Source: Streptomyces sp. Ru62 (GTDB lineage: Bacteria; Actinomycetota; Actinomycetes; Streptomycetales; Streptomycetaceae). From it: DNA of 64,000 nt. Numbering within the stretch: position 1 is the stretch's first letter; every line of letters starts with the position of its first letter. The position numbers and the translations under genes are program-made. The stretch lies in the NCBI RefSeq assembly GCF_002920615.1, contig NZ_PQSU01000011.1, positions 124,001 through 188,000 of the forward strand, read 5' to 3'. The notes below the pieces were generated by a model that was not told where the DNA came from, did not search any database, and saw only the letters and a list, made by a program, of their open reading frames with translations. This document shows, piece by piece, positions 34,246-43,328 of this stretch.

Positions 34246-36594
34246 ATGACCGTCCGCCTCAGCCTGTACCAGAAGGCCGAACACGAGCTCTACAAACTCG
34301 ACCGCTCGGTGAAGGCCAAGTTCTACGACTTCTCCCACCGCTTCCGGGAGAACCCGTACGGCAACGGCCTGCAGCTCAAGGCCCTCAAGGGCGACTCGCA
34401 CATCTTCTCCGCACGCATCGACGACTCCTACCGTGCCCTGCTCACCCGGACTGGAGCCGACGAGTACGGTCACGAGAACTGGCTGATCATCGCGGTTCGG
34501 CACCGCCGGGACGTCTACGAACAGCTCTCCGTGGCCATCAACCGGGTCTCCGGAGAGATCGAGTTCGTCGACCTGTCGGTCGTCGGAGAAAGCGCCCTGC
34601 GCCGCGCCGGCATCCAGCTCGTTGCAGCTGAACCGGAGACCGCCGGTACAGAAGAAGCCGAACCCCTTACACTGCCTGGGCCGGCTGTCCCCGAGGACGG
34701 CGAGTCGGCTGCCGCGGCGCCTCCATTGCTGGCCGCCCATTCCCCCCAGCTGCTGAGGGAACTCGGCGTTGCCGAATCCCTTATCGACGTCGCGCTCACC
34801 CTTACCGACACCGCCGACCTCGATCGCCTGGTAGCCGGAGCACCGCTGCTTTCCCAGGACATCCTCTATGGCCTGGCCGCGGGGATGAGCCCCGACGAGG
34901 TACGCGCCGAGATCACCGACGCAGTCGCGTCACCGGAGCACATTGACCTCGCCGACTTCGGCGCCGCCCTGGCTCGCACCACCGTCACCACCGTCGACGA
35001 GGCCCTGAAGAGCGTTTTGGAAGCAGGGGACTTCCAGGCCTGGAAGGTCTTCCTGCATCCCACCCAGGCGCGCCTGGTGAACCACGACTACAACGGCCCT
35101 GCCCGGGTCTCCGGCGGTCCCGGTACGGGCAAGACCATCGTGGCCTTGCACCGCATCCACCACCTCCTGCAGCAGCTCAAGCCCGGCCGGGACAAACCCA
35201 TCCTGCTGACCACCTTCACCAAGAACCTCGCCGCCGACCTGCACGCCCGCCTCAGCGACCTCGTCGGCGATCCCGCTCTCCTGGCCCGCGTAGACATCAC
35301 CCACATCGACGAACTTGCCTACAAGGTCATCACCGAGAACGCGCTCAGCGGCCGCAGCAAGCGCCGCATCGACGACCGCACGGCCCTGAACGAACTACGC
35401 GCGGTCCTGAACGAACTCGGCCAGCAGCGCTCTTGGGAGCCGGAGTTCCTCCTCGAGGAATGGGAACAGGTCATCCTCGGTCAGTCGGTGACCACCCGGG
35501 CCGCCTACTTTCAAACCCGCCGAGCCGGCCGCGGGCACCCACTCACGCGCCCCGAACGTGCCGCCATCTGGGACGTCCTCGACCGTTTCACGGCCAGCCT
35601 CGACAACAAAGGCGTCGAAACCTGGGGCCAGGCCGCCGAACGCGCCGCCCGCTACGAGATGGAACGCGCCGCCCGCATCCAAGCCCGCCAGGCGTACAAG
35701 GACCAGGTCGGCGGCCGCGAGTTGATCCACCGCGACGCCGAGGCATCACCGCTCGACCTCAAACACCGCTACCGGCACGTCGTCGTGGACGAAGCACAGG
35801 ACCTGCGCGCCGCGCACTGGAAAATGCTTCGGGCGATGGTCGCCCCCGGCGACAACGACATGTTCATCGCCGGCGACACCCACCAGCGCGTCTACGACAA
35901 TCAGGTCTCCCTCGGCTCCCTCGGCATCAACGTCCGAGGTCGCTCCGCCCGCCTTTCCCTGAGCTACCGCACCACCAAGGAAATCCTCGCCCAGGCCCTG
36001 TCGGTGATGTCCGGCGAGACCTACGATGATCTCGGCGAGGGAACCGACACCCTCGCCGGCTACCGCTCCGTCCTCCACGGTCCCGTCCCCGAACTACACG
36101 GCTACACCACCTGGGAGGAGGAACTCGACGGTCTCGCCGCCACACTGCGCACCTGGCGCGACGAACTCGCCGGCCACGACGACGCCACCGAGCGCGAAAC
36201 GCGTGGTCTCATCGGGATAGCAGTCCCCGACCGCGACAAGGTCAGCCAGGTCATCTACCACCTCGCCACCAAAGCTGGTCTCGGTTACGCCCAGCTAACC
36301 TCCGACGGCCCCCGCGGCGACGGCACCATCCACGTCGGCACCATGCCCCGCTTCAAGGGACTGGAATACCAGCGCCTCGTCATCGTCGGCGCCAACGACC
36401 GGCTCGTGCCAAGAATGGAGGCCATCGACCGGTATCGCACCGAAGACCCCGCGCGCTACCGTCGGGAGCTGCGCAAAGCCCGCTCAATGCTCTTCGTCGC
36501 CGCCACTCGGGCCCGGGACGCCCTCACTATCACGTGGCACGGCACTCGCAGCCCGTTCTTGACCAGAACAGCGACTGAACTCTGCTCGTCCTGA
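34246..36594 (+). CDS. ParE/RelE-like domain fused to UvrD-type helicase
   Basis: 782 aa, ATG. Residues 1-90 (YQKAEHELYKLDRSVKAKFY, LQLKALKGD, FSARIDDSYRALL, IIAVRHRRDVYEQL) follow the ParE/RelE toxin fold. A linker of about 190 residues leads to a superfamily 1 helicase: VSGGPGTGKTIVALHR (Walker A, about 289), VVVDEAQDLR (motif II, about 513), LSLSYRTTKEIL (motif IV region), TMPRFKGLEYQRLVI (motif V), LFVAATRARDALTI (motif VI). The fusion implies that a toxin-like module is tied to DNA unwinding. Last gene of the block; 45 bp after the giant protein. Confidence 0.85.
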   Translation: MTVRLSLYQKAEHELYKLDRSVKAKFYDFSHRFRENPYGNGLQLKALKGDSHIFSARIDDSYRALLTRTGADEYGHENWLIIAVRHRRDVYEQLSVAINRVSGEIEFVDLSVVGESALRRAGIQLVAAEPETAGTEEAEPLTLPGPAVPEDGESAAAAPPLLAAHSPQLLRELGVAESLIDVALTLTDTADLDRLVAGAPLLSQDILYGLAAGMSPDEVRAEITDAVASPEHIDLADFGAALARTTVTTVDEALKSVLEAGDFQAWKVFLHPTQARLVNHDYNGPARVSGGPGTGKTIVALHRIHHLLQQLKPGRDKPILLTTFTKNLAADLHARLSDLVGDPALLARVDITHIDELAYKVITENALSGRSKRRIDDRTALNELRAVLNELGQQRSWEPEFLLEEWEQVILGQSVTTRAAYFQTRRAGRGHPLTRPERAAIWDVLDRFTASLDNKGVETWGQAAERAARYEMERAARIQARQAYKDQVGGRELIHRDAEASPLDLKHRYRHVVVDEAQDLRAAHWKMLRAMVAPGDNDMFIAGDTHQRVYDNQVSLGSLGINVRGRSARLSLSYRTTKEILAQALSVMSGETYDDLGEGTDTLAGYRSVLHGPVPELHGYTTWEEELDGLAATLRTWRDELAGHDDATERETRGLIGIAVPDRDKVSQVIYHLATKAGLGYAQLTSDGPRGDGTIHVGTMPRFKGLEYQRLVIVGANDRLVPRMEAIDRYRTEDPARYRRELRKARSMLFVAATRARDALTITWHGTRSPFLTRTATELCSS

Positions 36595-36896
36595 GTGCCG
36601 GGCGATCTAAACGGTGTAGACGGGGCCGGTTGGCCCTGCAGCGACGTTTGACAGAGAATTCGTCATTTCCTGAGGTTTCGCGGCGCTTATGTTCCTCCCG
36701 GTGCCCGCAATCCCCAAGCGGCACGTCTCGCCCACCACAGCGGAGCAGCCATCCGGTCTGCCCCTTGAGTGGGTCGTGCCAACCTCACTTGCCACGACAG
36801 TGGCCACGGAGTACCCCATCTCTCCCCGTAGCACGCTGAGTTGGGTATGGTAAGGCGCAACTGCCCAGCTAGCGGGTCATCAGACTGCGAGGACGT
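36595..36896. other. Gap between effector block and DGQHR-HNH cassette
   Basis: 302 bases, no gene seen. Composition changes from GC-rich to noticeably less GC-rich across it. TTGACA at 36648-36653 is a possible -35, without a convincing -10 at the right distance. AGGA near 36890 serves the next gene. Confidence 0.4.
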
Positions 36897-38615
36897 ATGA
36901 GCGATATCGTTAAAGAGTACGACGCCTTTGTCGTCCATCAGACTCTAGAGAGTAAGCCCCTGATTCTCTTCGCGGCCTCTGCGCTAGAAATTGAACAGTG
37001 GGCCGGTGTCCCAGAGCGTCGCAAGCTTGCGAATGAAGAGACCACAGGTTTTCAGCGGCAGCAGGACCCCCGACGTATCACAGAGTTGCTGAAATTCTTC
37101 GGTGATCGGAATAACGTCGTTCAGAACCCGCTACTCGGCGCGCTTCAGGACAATCAGAGGGTGCAATTTTTGCAAACCTCGCCTGATTCGCCGTTTGGCC
37201 GCCTGCGTATTACTTATGAGGATCATTCATCTCTATCGATGATGGCCATATTGAAGCGAATCGTGGCACATCTTGAATCCCGCGTAAGCGGCCTCGAGGA
37301 TGATGCTGCAGTCGAGGCGCGCGTCGCGTCCATTATGCGCTTGGAAAGTGCGGCCGCAATCCCGGCGGATAATGAAAACGAAGATCGGGACTTTGATGAC
37401 TCAGGCTCAGACGGCTATGAAATCCTAGAGCAAGATGAGTCGACGATAGACGATGCTGAAGCCACTGCGTCCGTGATGCTCGCGGAAGAGACACATCTCG
37501 TTGATTTCTACACTGAGCTGCGTGCACGTATTAGGGTGTTGGAGCAGCGAGGCATTGAGGATGTTGAGGAGATTCAGGGCTTCACGAAATCGGCACTAAT
37601 TGCTTATTTGAAGCCTGTCGTTCTTGTGGATGGTCAGCATAGGTTGAGAGGAGCTGTCGAGTCTGCCTATCAGAGCGCCAAAGGAAGTGACGGGAAGACA
37701 AGAATTCTCAATGCAGTGAAAGGCGGCATTTCGCCTGAACTGGCCGAGAAGCAGCTGATCGATAGCGAATCTCGACGGCTTCCAGTTTCGCTGCTTATGG
37801 ATGATAGCCCGAGCGAGCATGTTTTTCAGTTCGTGGTCGTTAACCAAAAGGCAACCCCGATGGGTAAAGCGCTACTCGGGACGATTGTTTCGACGAGCTT
37901 GAGTCGAAGTGAGCTTGCGGCTGTTGCAGACCGTCTCCGCCGTGCAGGAATCAAGCTAGAAGATTCCCAATCCGTTGCATACCTGACGCGAGCAGAGGAC
38001 AGTCCATTCCGGGGCTTGGTGCAGACCGGAATGACTGGAGATCGCCCTGATCTCTTGCAGTGGACGGTCCTGCGCGGTCTCGTTTCCATTTTCCGTGAGC
38101 TACGGGGTGGCCGCCCCTATAATCAAAAGATCGACTATGCGCGAGCATGGAAATCGGAATATTTCCCGCAGTGCGGCCTTGTGGGTCCCGGAACAGATGA
38201 GGAGAGATTTGAGGAGTGGTCTCGCCCGGATGGCCCGTGGCGAGATATTTTCGTCAGATTCTTCTCGCGTGTAAGAGACCATTTCGGTGACCCCGTCGAG
38301 GTTGATACCTTCAATGGTTGGGGAAGCACCGCAACCAGCAACCTATTCAATAAGGTCTCACTCACTATCCTTGCTGCGGATTTTTTCGACTTCCTCTACA
38401 CTCAGTCAGAGTCACTGGCGGATATGGAGGATTTTGAACGAACAATGAATGACTGGCTCAAGGGGGGGAGGGTGAGCTCTTCGTACTTCAATCGAGACTG
38501 GAGGCTAGAGAGCGTCAAGAAGGATCAATTGGCAGTAAAAAGGCTTTGGGCTCAAAATTGGCAGGAGTACCGTAAGGTGCCTGCAAGTGGACTTCCCAAG
38601 AAGTTCAAGCCGTAG
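36897..38615 (+). CDS. DGQHR-domain protein of a low-GC two-gene cassette
   Basis: 572 aa, ATG with GAGGACG upstream. Signature VVLVDGQHRLRGAVESAY at about residue 243; downstream VFQFVVVNQKATPMGKALL corresponds to the DNQKATP-like segment shared by DGQHR proteins. Residues about 155-200 are very acidic. Codons such as AAT, GAA, ATT and CGA are far more frequent than in the neighbours, so it came from a lower-GC source. It sits 8 bp ahead of an HNH nuclease gene, suggesting a sensor/nuclease pair. Confidence 0.8.
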   Translation: MSDIVKEYDAFVVHQTLESKPLILFAASALEIEQWAGVPERRKLANEETTGFQRQQDPRRITELLKFFGDRNNVVQNPLLGALQDNQRVQFLQTSPDSPFGRLRITYEDHSSLSMMAILKRIVAHLESRVSGLEDDAAVEARVASIMRLESAAAIPADNENEDRDFDDSGSDGYEILEQDESTIDDAEATASVMLAEETHLVDFYTELRARIRVLEQRGIEDVEEIQGFTKSALIAYLKPVVLVDGQHRLRGAVESAYQSAKGSDGKTRILNAVKGGISPELAEKQLIDSESRRLPVSLLMDDSPSEHVFQFVVVNQKATPMGKALLGTIVSTSLSRSELAAVADRLRRAGIKLEDSQSVAYLTRAEDSPFRGLVQTGMTGDRPDLLQWTVLRGLVSIFRELRGGRPYNQKIDYARAWKSEYFPQCGLVGPGTDEERFEEWSRPDGPWRDIFVRFFSRVRDHFGDPVEVDTFNGWGSTATSNLFNKVSLTILAADFFDFLYTQSESLADMEDFERTMNDWLKGGRVSSSYFNRDWRLESVKKDQLAVKRLWAQNWQEYRKVPASGLPKKFKP

Positions 38616-38623
38616 ATATTGCC

Positions 38624-39577
38624 ATGGACACTCACGGGATCAATCAGTTCTACAAGGTACTCGCAGATACGCTTCCGACTCGATGGACGGAACGCGGACT
38701 ACGTGAGGTAGCGGGCCTCAGCGCTCCATCGGGAATCCTCGGCAAAAATGAGTGGCTCCTGAAGGCCGACTATGCCATTACAGTGGGTCGCTGGTTTCTG
38801 GAGGGCTTGGTCGATTTGGCTAGGCATGTCGAATCTGGAAACAATATCGGTCACGTTTATATTGAGATATTTGCCCAACTGCGCATGCTTGCTCAGCATG
38901 CGCCGGAAGATGAAGTCGAACTCGCGGCTACTCAACTTGCTAACTTTGCGTGGCGCGAGGTCGAGGCACGTAGGGGTATGGGGCGGGAGCGGATAAGCGC
39001 GGCCTTGAAGGAAGCGGTATGGTTCAACAGCGCCCCAGACCAGAGATGTTATCTCTGTGGATACCAATTCACGCAGCATGCGCGAGATCTATTTCTCCGT
39101 CGAACGCGACAGGAGATGACACCTTTGAACTTGGTTGACTTCACTCGCCCTAGAGGAGCGAAAGCGAGACATCTTCGAATAGAACTGGACCATGAGATCC
39201 CCGTTGCTGAAGGTGGCGCCACGGACGAAGATAATCTCTACCTGGCATGCGGATGGTGCAATCTCACCAAGAGTAAGTTGTGGAGCGTATACGACGCCAG
39301 GGCGTGGGCGGCAGGGGTATTTAGGCATCCTGATCCGAAGATTGGCACCGTAACACTTCCGCAGCCCCTTTGGATCTTGCGATTGATCGCTGCGAGAGGG
39401 CGTTGTGAAGCTACGGCATCATGTCCTGCCCGCCTGAATAATAGTGAACTCTTTGTGGCGCCGTTTAATACTAAAGGTGCGCTAACGCCAACTAATCTGA
39501 TGGTTGTTTGTGCTGAGCACGACCCCTGGGCTGCCAGCCGATTCATTGCCCCGTCACTCTTGCCAAATAGAAAATAG
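38624..39577 (+). CDS. HNH endonuclease
   Basis: 317 aa, ATG. HNH/treble-clef signature: CYLCGYQF (first CxxC, about residue 142), RIELDHEIPVAEGGATDEDN (catalytic His and Asn, about 189), then ACGWCN (second CxxC, about 212). An N-terminal helical domain (residues 1-135) is not recognised. A later CxxxC-type pair (RCEATASCPARL, VCAEHDPW) may be a second zinc site. Same lower-GC codon use as the DGQHR gene; the pair is probably one transcription unit and one functional module. Confidence 0.85.
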   Translation: MDTHGINQFYKVLADTLPTRWTERGLREVAGLSAPSGILGKNEWLLKADYAITVGRWFLEGLVDLARHVESGNNIGHVYIEIFAQLRMLAQHAPEDEVELAATQLANFAWREVEARRGMGRERISAALKEAVWFNSAPDQRCYLCGYQFTQHARDLFLRRTRQEMTPLNLVDFTRPRGAKARHLRIELDHEIPVAEGGATDEDNLYLACGWCNLTKSKLWSVYDARAWAAGVFRHPDPKIGTVTLPQPLWILRLIAARGRCEATASCPARLNNSELFVAPFNTKGALTPTNLMVVCAEHDPWAASRFIAPSLLPNRK

Positions 39578-39597
39578 GGCTGCAAGTTGCAACTCTC

Positions 39598-39765
39598 TCA
39601 GCCGCAAGGCTGATGGGCGCGGTGTACTACCGCACGAACCTGACCCTCGGCGAAGACGAACTCGGCCTCCCAGCGTTCGCGGTAGAGAGCGGCCAGTTGC
39701 CGGGCCGCATGGCGTCGGGCGCGTCTGACGGGCAGGAGCCGTTCCAGGAGGTCCTGCCGGGCATC
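39598..39765 (-). pseudogene. IS4-type transposase remnant
   Basis: On the minus strand the translation LLERLLPVRRARRHAARQL then AALYRERWEAEFVFAEGQ matches the Y-x2-R-x3-E-x6-K region of IS4-family DDE transposases, the last residue being Gln instead of Lys. Only this C-terminal catalytic segment is left. No inverted repeats were found. Confidence 0.6.
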
Positions 39766-39776
39766 ACCTCGACATG

Positions 39777-40622
39777 GCCACAGGGCTGCCGGATTCGGTG
39801 GTCGAGAGGGCTGCCTCGATGACTTGGTATGCCTTCGCTCTGAAGTACCTGGCCATGAAGTGGCCACACGCGGCGCCGAACACACACAATGGGATCAATG
39901 AGGCCCTGACCGCCGTGACGATGGCTCTTCTCGACGATCGGCCGGGGCAGCTATCCGAGGAACTGATCAGGAGGGCACTTCGCAACTGGGCCTTCGTCCT
40001 TCCCGGTCCGAACGAGCGTGAATTGCCGACCGAGATCGCGAACACCTTGCACTGAGTGGCCAAGGCGTCCCCGCCCTCTCTCAGACCTTGGCGATGCTGC
40101 GATCGGTAGGGCCGTCCTGGACTCGCTCAAGCTGAAGCTCGATGGGACGGCGGCAGCTGCGGAGACCGTCCGGTGTACCGTCCGGCGTAGGCGGCGGACA
40201 CTCGTCAACGCCCTGCACTATGCGGTGGACCTGGGAGAGTTCAAGGAGAACCCGATTACGGGAATCCGCTGGAAGAAGCCGAAGGTCGCCGGGGAAGTCG
40301 ATCCCCGGGTGGTCGCCAATCCCGAGCAGGCTCGTTCCTGCTGACGGCGGTTTCGTACGTCGGTGAGTACTGCCGTGCATGCACGTGGCCGTCGGCTCGT
40401 CGGCCTGTTCGCCTGCATGTACTACGGCGCCCTGCGTACGGCTGAGGCTGTCGGCGTCACCAGCGCGGACGTGAAACTGCCCGAGACTGGCTGGGGGACG
40501 GTCCTGCTAAATCGGACGCGCCCCAGTGTCGGCAAGCAGTGGACGGACTCTGGTGAGACCCATGACGACCGGGGGTTGAAGGACCGGCCGGCGGAGGAGG
40601 TCCGGCTCGTACCCATTCCGAC
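39777..40622 (+). pseudogene. Decayed second tyrosine integrase gene
   Basis: Aligns with residues about 60-335 of the intact integrase: ATGLPDSVVERAASMTWYAF, then KYLAMKWPHAAPNTHNGINE up to an in-frame stop at 40053, then in another frame LKLKLDGTAAAAETVR, NPITGIRWKKPKV and, after a further break near 40340, RLVGLFACMYYGALRTAEAV to VRLVPIPTPD. Both ends are missing, including the R-H-R-Y catalytic half. It stops abruptly where the rep fragment begins. Confidence 0.9.
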
Positions 40623-40625
40623 GCC

Positions 40626-41705
40626 GGACTGAGCGGCGGCAAGGGCATCGGCCCGTCCGTCGCCCAACACCCCCGCGTCTTCGCCACGTTCACCGCCCCT
40701 TCCTTCGGCCCCGTCCACAACCGCCCCGCCGGTGGCCGCTGCCGCTGCGGACGCTTCCACCCGGAGGACGACCCCGCCCTGGGCACACCGCTGAACGCAG
40801 AGCGGTACGATTACCGGGCAGCCGTCCTCTGGAACGCCCACGCCGGTGCCCTCTGGGCCCGCTTCACCACCTACCTGCGCCAACAGCTCGCTTCCCGCGC
40901 GGGCGTCACCCGAACCGCGCTGCGTGACTGCCTCAAGGTGTCGTACGCCAAGGTCGCCGAGTACCAACGGCGCGGTGCTGTTCACTTCCACGTCGTCATC
41001 CGCCTCGACGGCCCGGACGGTGCCGAGTCCACCCCACCGGCCTGGGCCACGACCGAACTCCTCACCGACTCGATCCGCTCGGCGGTCCGCCTCGCCGAGG
41101 CACCCGGCCCCGTGCTCGACGGCCGCACGTACGCCTTCCGCTTCGGTGATCAGCTCGACATCCGCCCCATCCGTTCCGCCGACTTCGCGGGCAGCTCGGA
41201 GCTGTCCAGCCGGGCCGTGGCTGCCTACATCGCCAAGTACGCCACCAAGGGCGCCGAGACCGCCGGCACCCTGGACCGTCCCGTCCGCAACCCGATCACG
41301 GACCTGATCGGCTCCGGCGTGACCGACCATGCCCGGCGGATGATCCTCACCTGCTGGCACCTCGGTGGGCTCCCCGAACTCGAAGCCCTGCGTTTGCGCA
41401 AGTGGGCCCACATGCTCGGCTTCCGCGGCCACTTCTCCACCAAGTCCCGGGCCTACTCCGTGACCCTCGGCGCCCTCCGCCAGGAACGCGCCGACCACAA
41501 CGAAGTTTTGGCCCGCGCACGCGCAGCCGAGGCGGGCCACCTGCTGCCCGACCCGGACACCGTCCTCGTCCTCTCCCACTGGCGCTTCGCCGGCACCGGG
41601 TGGACGAGCGCGGAACGCCTCATCGCTCACGGTGTCGCCCCTCGCTCAACCGACCCGCAGACGGAAGGAGAAACGACATGGCCCAGCGTGTCCCCGACGA
41701 GCTGA
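40626..41705 (+). pseudogene. 5'-truncated replication initiator (RepSA-type)
   Basis: The frame opens at the junction with the integrase remnant (GKGIGPSVAQHPRVFATFTA) and runs about 360 codons to 41705. It is the C-terminal part of the rolling-circle initiator of pSAM2-like elements. The metal-binding HUH-type motif QRRGAVHFHVVIRLDG and the SSRAVAAYIAKYATKG helix with its Tyr are intact. The first roughly 100-150 residues, including the normal start, are gone, so replication function is doubtful. It overlaps the start of xis by 28 bp. Confidence 0.8.
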
Positions 41706-41875
41706 TGACCGTCCGCCAAGTGCTCGATGAGCTGGGTGGTGTTTCTCGCCGGACCTTCTACCGATGGCGCGAGCTCGGTCAGGGCCCCGCGGCATTCAAG
41801 CTTCCCAACGGTGAGCTTCGGGTCTGGCGCAGTGATTTCACCTCGTGGCTACGGCAGCTGGAGGAGGCGGCGTGA
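41678..41875 (+). CDS. xis: Excisionase-like HTH protein
   Basis: 65 aa, ATG with AAGGAG eight bases upstream. MerR-type/excisionase winged helix: LMTVRQVLDELGGVSRRTFY, then RWRELGQGPAAFKLPNG and VWRSDFTSWL. It should bind near the attachment site to direct excision by Int. Its stop overlaps the GTG start of int (GTGA), the usual arrangement of actinomycete integrative elements. Confidence 0.88.
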   Translation: MAQRVPDELMTVRQVLDELGGVSRRTFYRWRELGQGPAAFKLPNGELRVWRSDFTSWLRQLEEAA

Positions 41876-43245
41876 AGTCTCTCGACGTCAAGGTCTGGGG
41901 CGTACGCAAGCGGGACACCAAAACGCCTTCGTACGGCGTCCGCTGGTCCATCGCGGGCAACGTCTTCTCTGACTCGTTCCGCACCAAGGCGCTCGCTGAT
42001 CACTACCGAGCGAAGCTTATGAGTGCCATGCGGGGCGGCGAAGAGTTCGACACGGAGACTGGTCTTCCGGCTTCGATGGAAGAGAAGAAGTCGCCATTGT
42101 CTTGGTATGACTTCGCCCTCAGGTATCTCGCAATGAAGTGGCCACACGCTGCTCCCAATACGCGAGACGGCATCAACGAATCTCTGACCAGCGTGACCAT
42201 GGAACTGCTGGCGGAGCGCGCAGGGCGACCGTCCGACGAGGAGATCCGCAAGGCCTTACGCAACTGGGCCTTCGTGCTGCCAGGACCCGATGACCGGGAA
42301 GTCCCGGACAATGTCCGGAACGTCCTGCACTGGGTAGCGAAGGCTTCCCGACCGCTCGCGGACCTCGCTGAACCGGCAACGGCTCGCGCGGTGCTCGACG
42401 GGCTGAAGCTCAAGCTTGACGGCACCGCGGCAGCTGCCGAGACCGTGAGGCGGAAGCGGCGGACCCTCGTCAACGCTGCTAACTACGCGGTCGACCTGGG
42501 GGAGCTGCGGGAGAATCCGATCACGGCGGTTCGTTGGCAGAAGCCCAAGGTTTCGAACCAGGTCGATCCGCGCGTTGTGGCCAACCCGGAACAGGCCCGC
42601 AATCTCCTGGCGGCAGTGTCCTACGTGGGTGGATACCGGCGTGCTCGCGGCCGGCGTCTCGTCGGGCTGTTTGCGGCGATGTACTTCGGCGGCCTCCGGC
42701 CCGCTGAGGCGGTCGGCCTGGTCGAGACTGACCTTGTCCTCCCTGGGCAAGGCTGGGGATCGGCGCTGCTCCACCGAACCCGTCCTTCGGTGGGCAAGCA
42801 GTGGACGGACTCGGGGGAGACCCACGACGACCGCGGGCTCAAGAACCGACCGGCTGAGGACGTTCGGCGTGTACCCATCCCGCCCCAGCTCGTCGCGGTG
42901 CTGCGCGAGCACCTGGCCACGTTCGGCACAGCGGATGACGGGCGGCTCTTCTTCGGCGAGAAGGGTTCGGTCGTCCCGTCCTCGACCTACTACCGCGTGT
43001 GGCAGGAGGCTCGTCTCCTGGCGCTTCCGCCGGCTGTTGCGGCCTCGCCGCTGGCGAGCAGGCCGTACGACCTTCGGCACTCGGCGCTGTCGACGTGGCT
43101 GAATGCGGGAGTGGATCCCACCGAGGTTGCCGAACGCGCCGGCAACAGCGTTGAGGTCCTGCTGACCCGCTACGCGAAGTGCCTGGATGGACGGCAGGAC
43201 GTCGCCAACCGGCGTATCGAGGATCTGCTCCGCGAGTACGAGTGA
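41872..43245 (+). CDS. int: Tyrosine site-specific integrase
   Basis: 457 aa from GTG 41872. N-terminal arm domain (VKSLDVKVWGVRKRDTKTPS), core-binding SAM-like domain, C-terminal catalytic domain. Catalytic Arg in GLRPAEAVGL (about 275), second Arg in RPYDLRHSALSTWL (about 400; the usual first His is Tyr) and nucleophile Tyr in LLTRYAKCLDG (about 433). Length and order fit pSAM2-type integrases. With xis it should act on the tRNA-Arg repeat 720 bp downstream. No lesions seen. Confidence 0.93.
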   Translation: MKSLDVKVWGVRKRDTKTPSYGVRWSIAGNVFSDSFRTKALADHYRAKLMSAMRGGEEFDTETGLPASMEEKKSPLSWYDFALRYLAMKWPHAAPNTRDGINESLTSVTMELLAERAGRPSDEEIRKALRNWAFVLPGPDDREVPDNVRNVLHWVAKASRPLADLAEPATARAVLDGLKLKLDGTAAAAETVRRKRRTLVNAANYAVDLGELRENPITAVRWQKPKVSNQVDPRVVANPEQARNLLAAVSYVGGYRRARGRRLVGLFAAMYFGGLRPAEAVGLVETDLVLPGQGWGSALLHRTRPSVGKQWTDSGETHDDRGLKNRPAEDVRRVPIPPQLVAVLREHLATFGTADDGRLFFGEKGSVVPSSTYYRVWQEARLLALPPAVAASPLASRPYDLRHSALSTWLNAGVDPTEVAERAGNSVEVLLTRYAKCLDGRQDVANRRIEDLLREYE

Positions 43246-43266
43246 GGCGTACCGCCCTCAACACTG

Positions 43267-43297
43267 AGGCCCCAGACATGTCGCCTGGGGCCTTTCT
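43267..43297. terminator. int terminator
   Basis: AGGCCCCAG (43267-43275), 9-nt loop, CTGGGGCCT (43285-43293), then TTTCTC. Lies 21 bp after int and between int and the convergent zinc-knuckle gene, so it may serve both. Confidence 0.8.
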
Positions 43298-43328
43298 CGC
43301 TTCGTGCCCTACCTGCGGTGCTGCTTCC

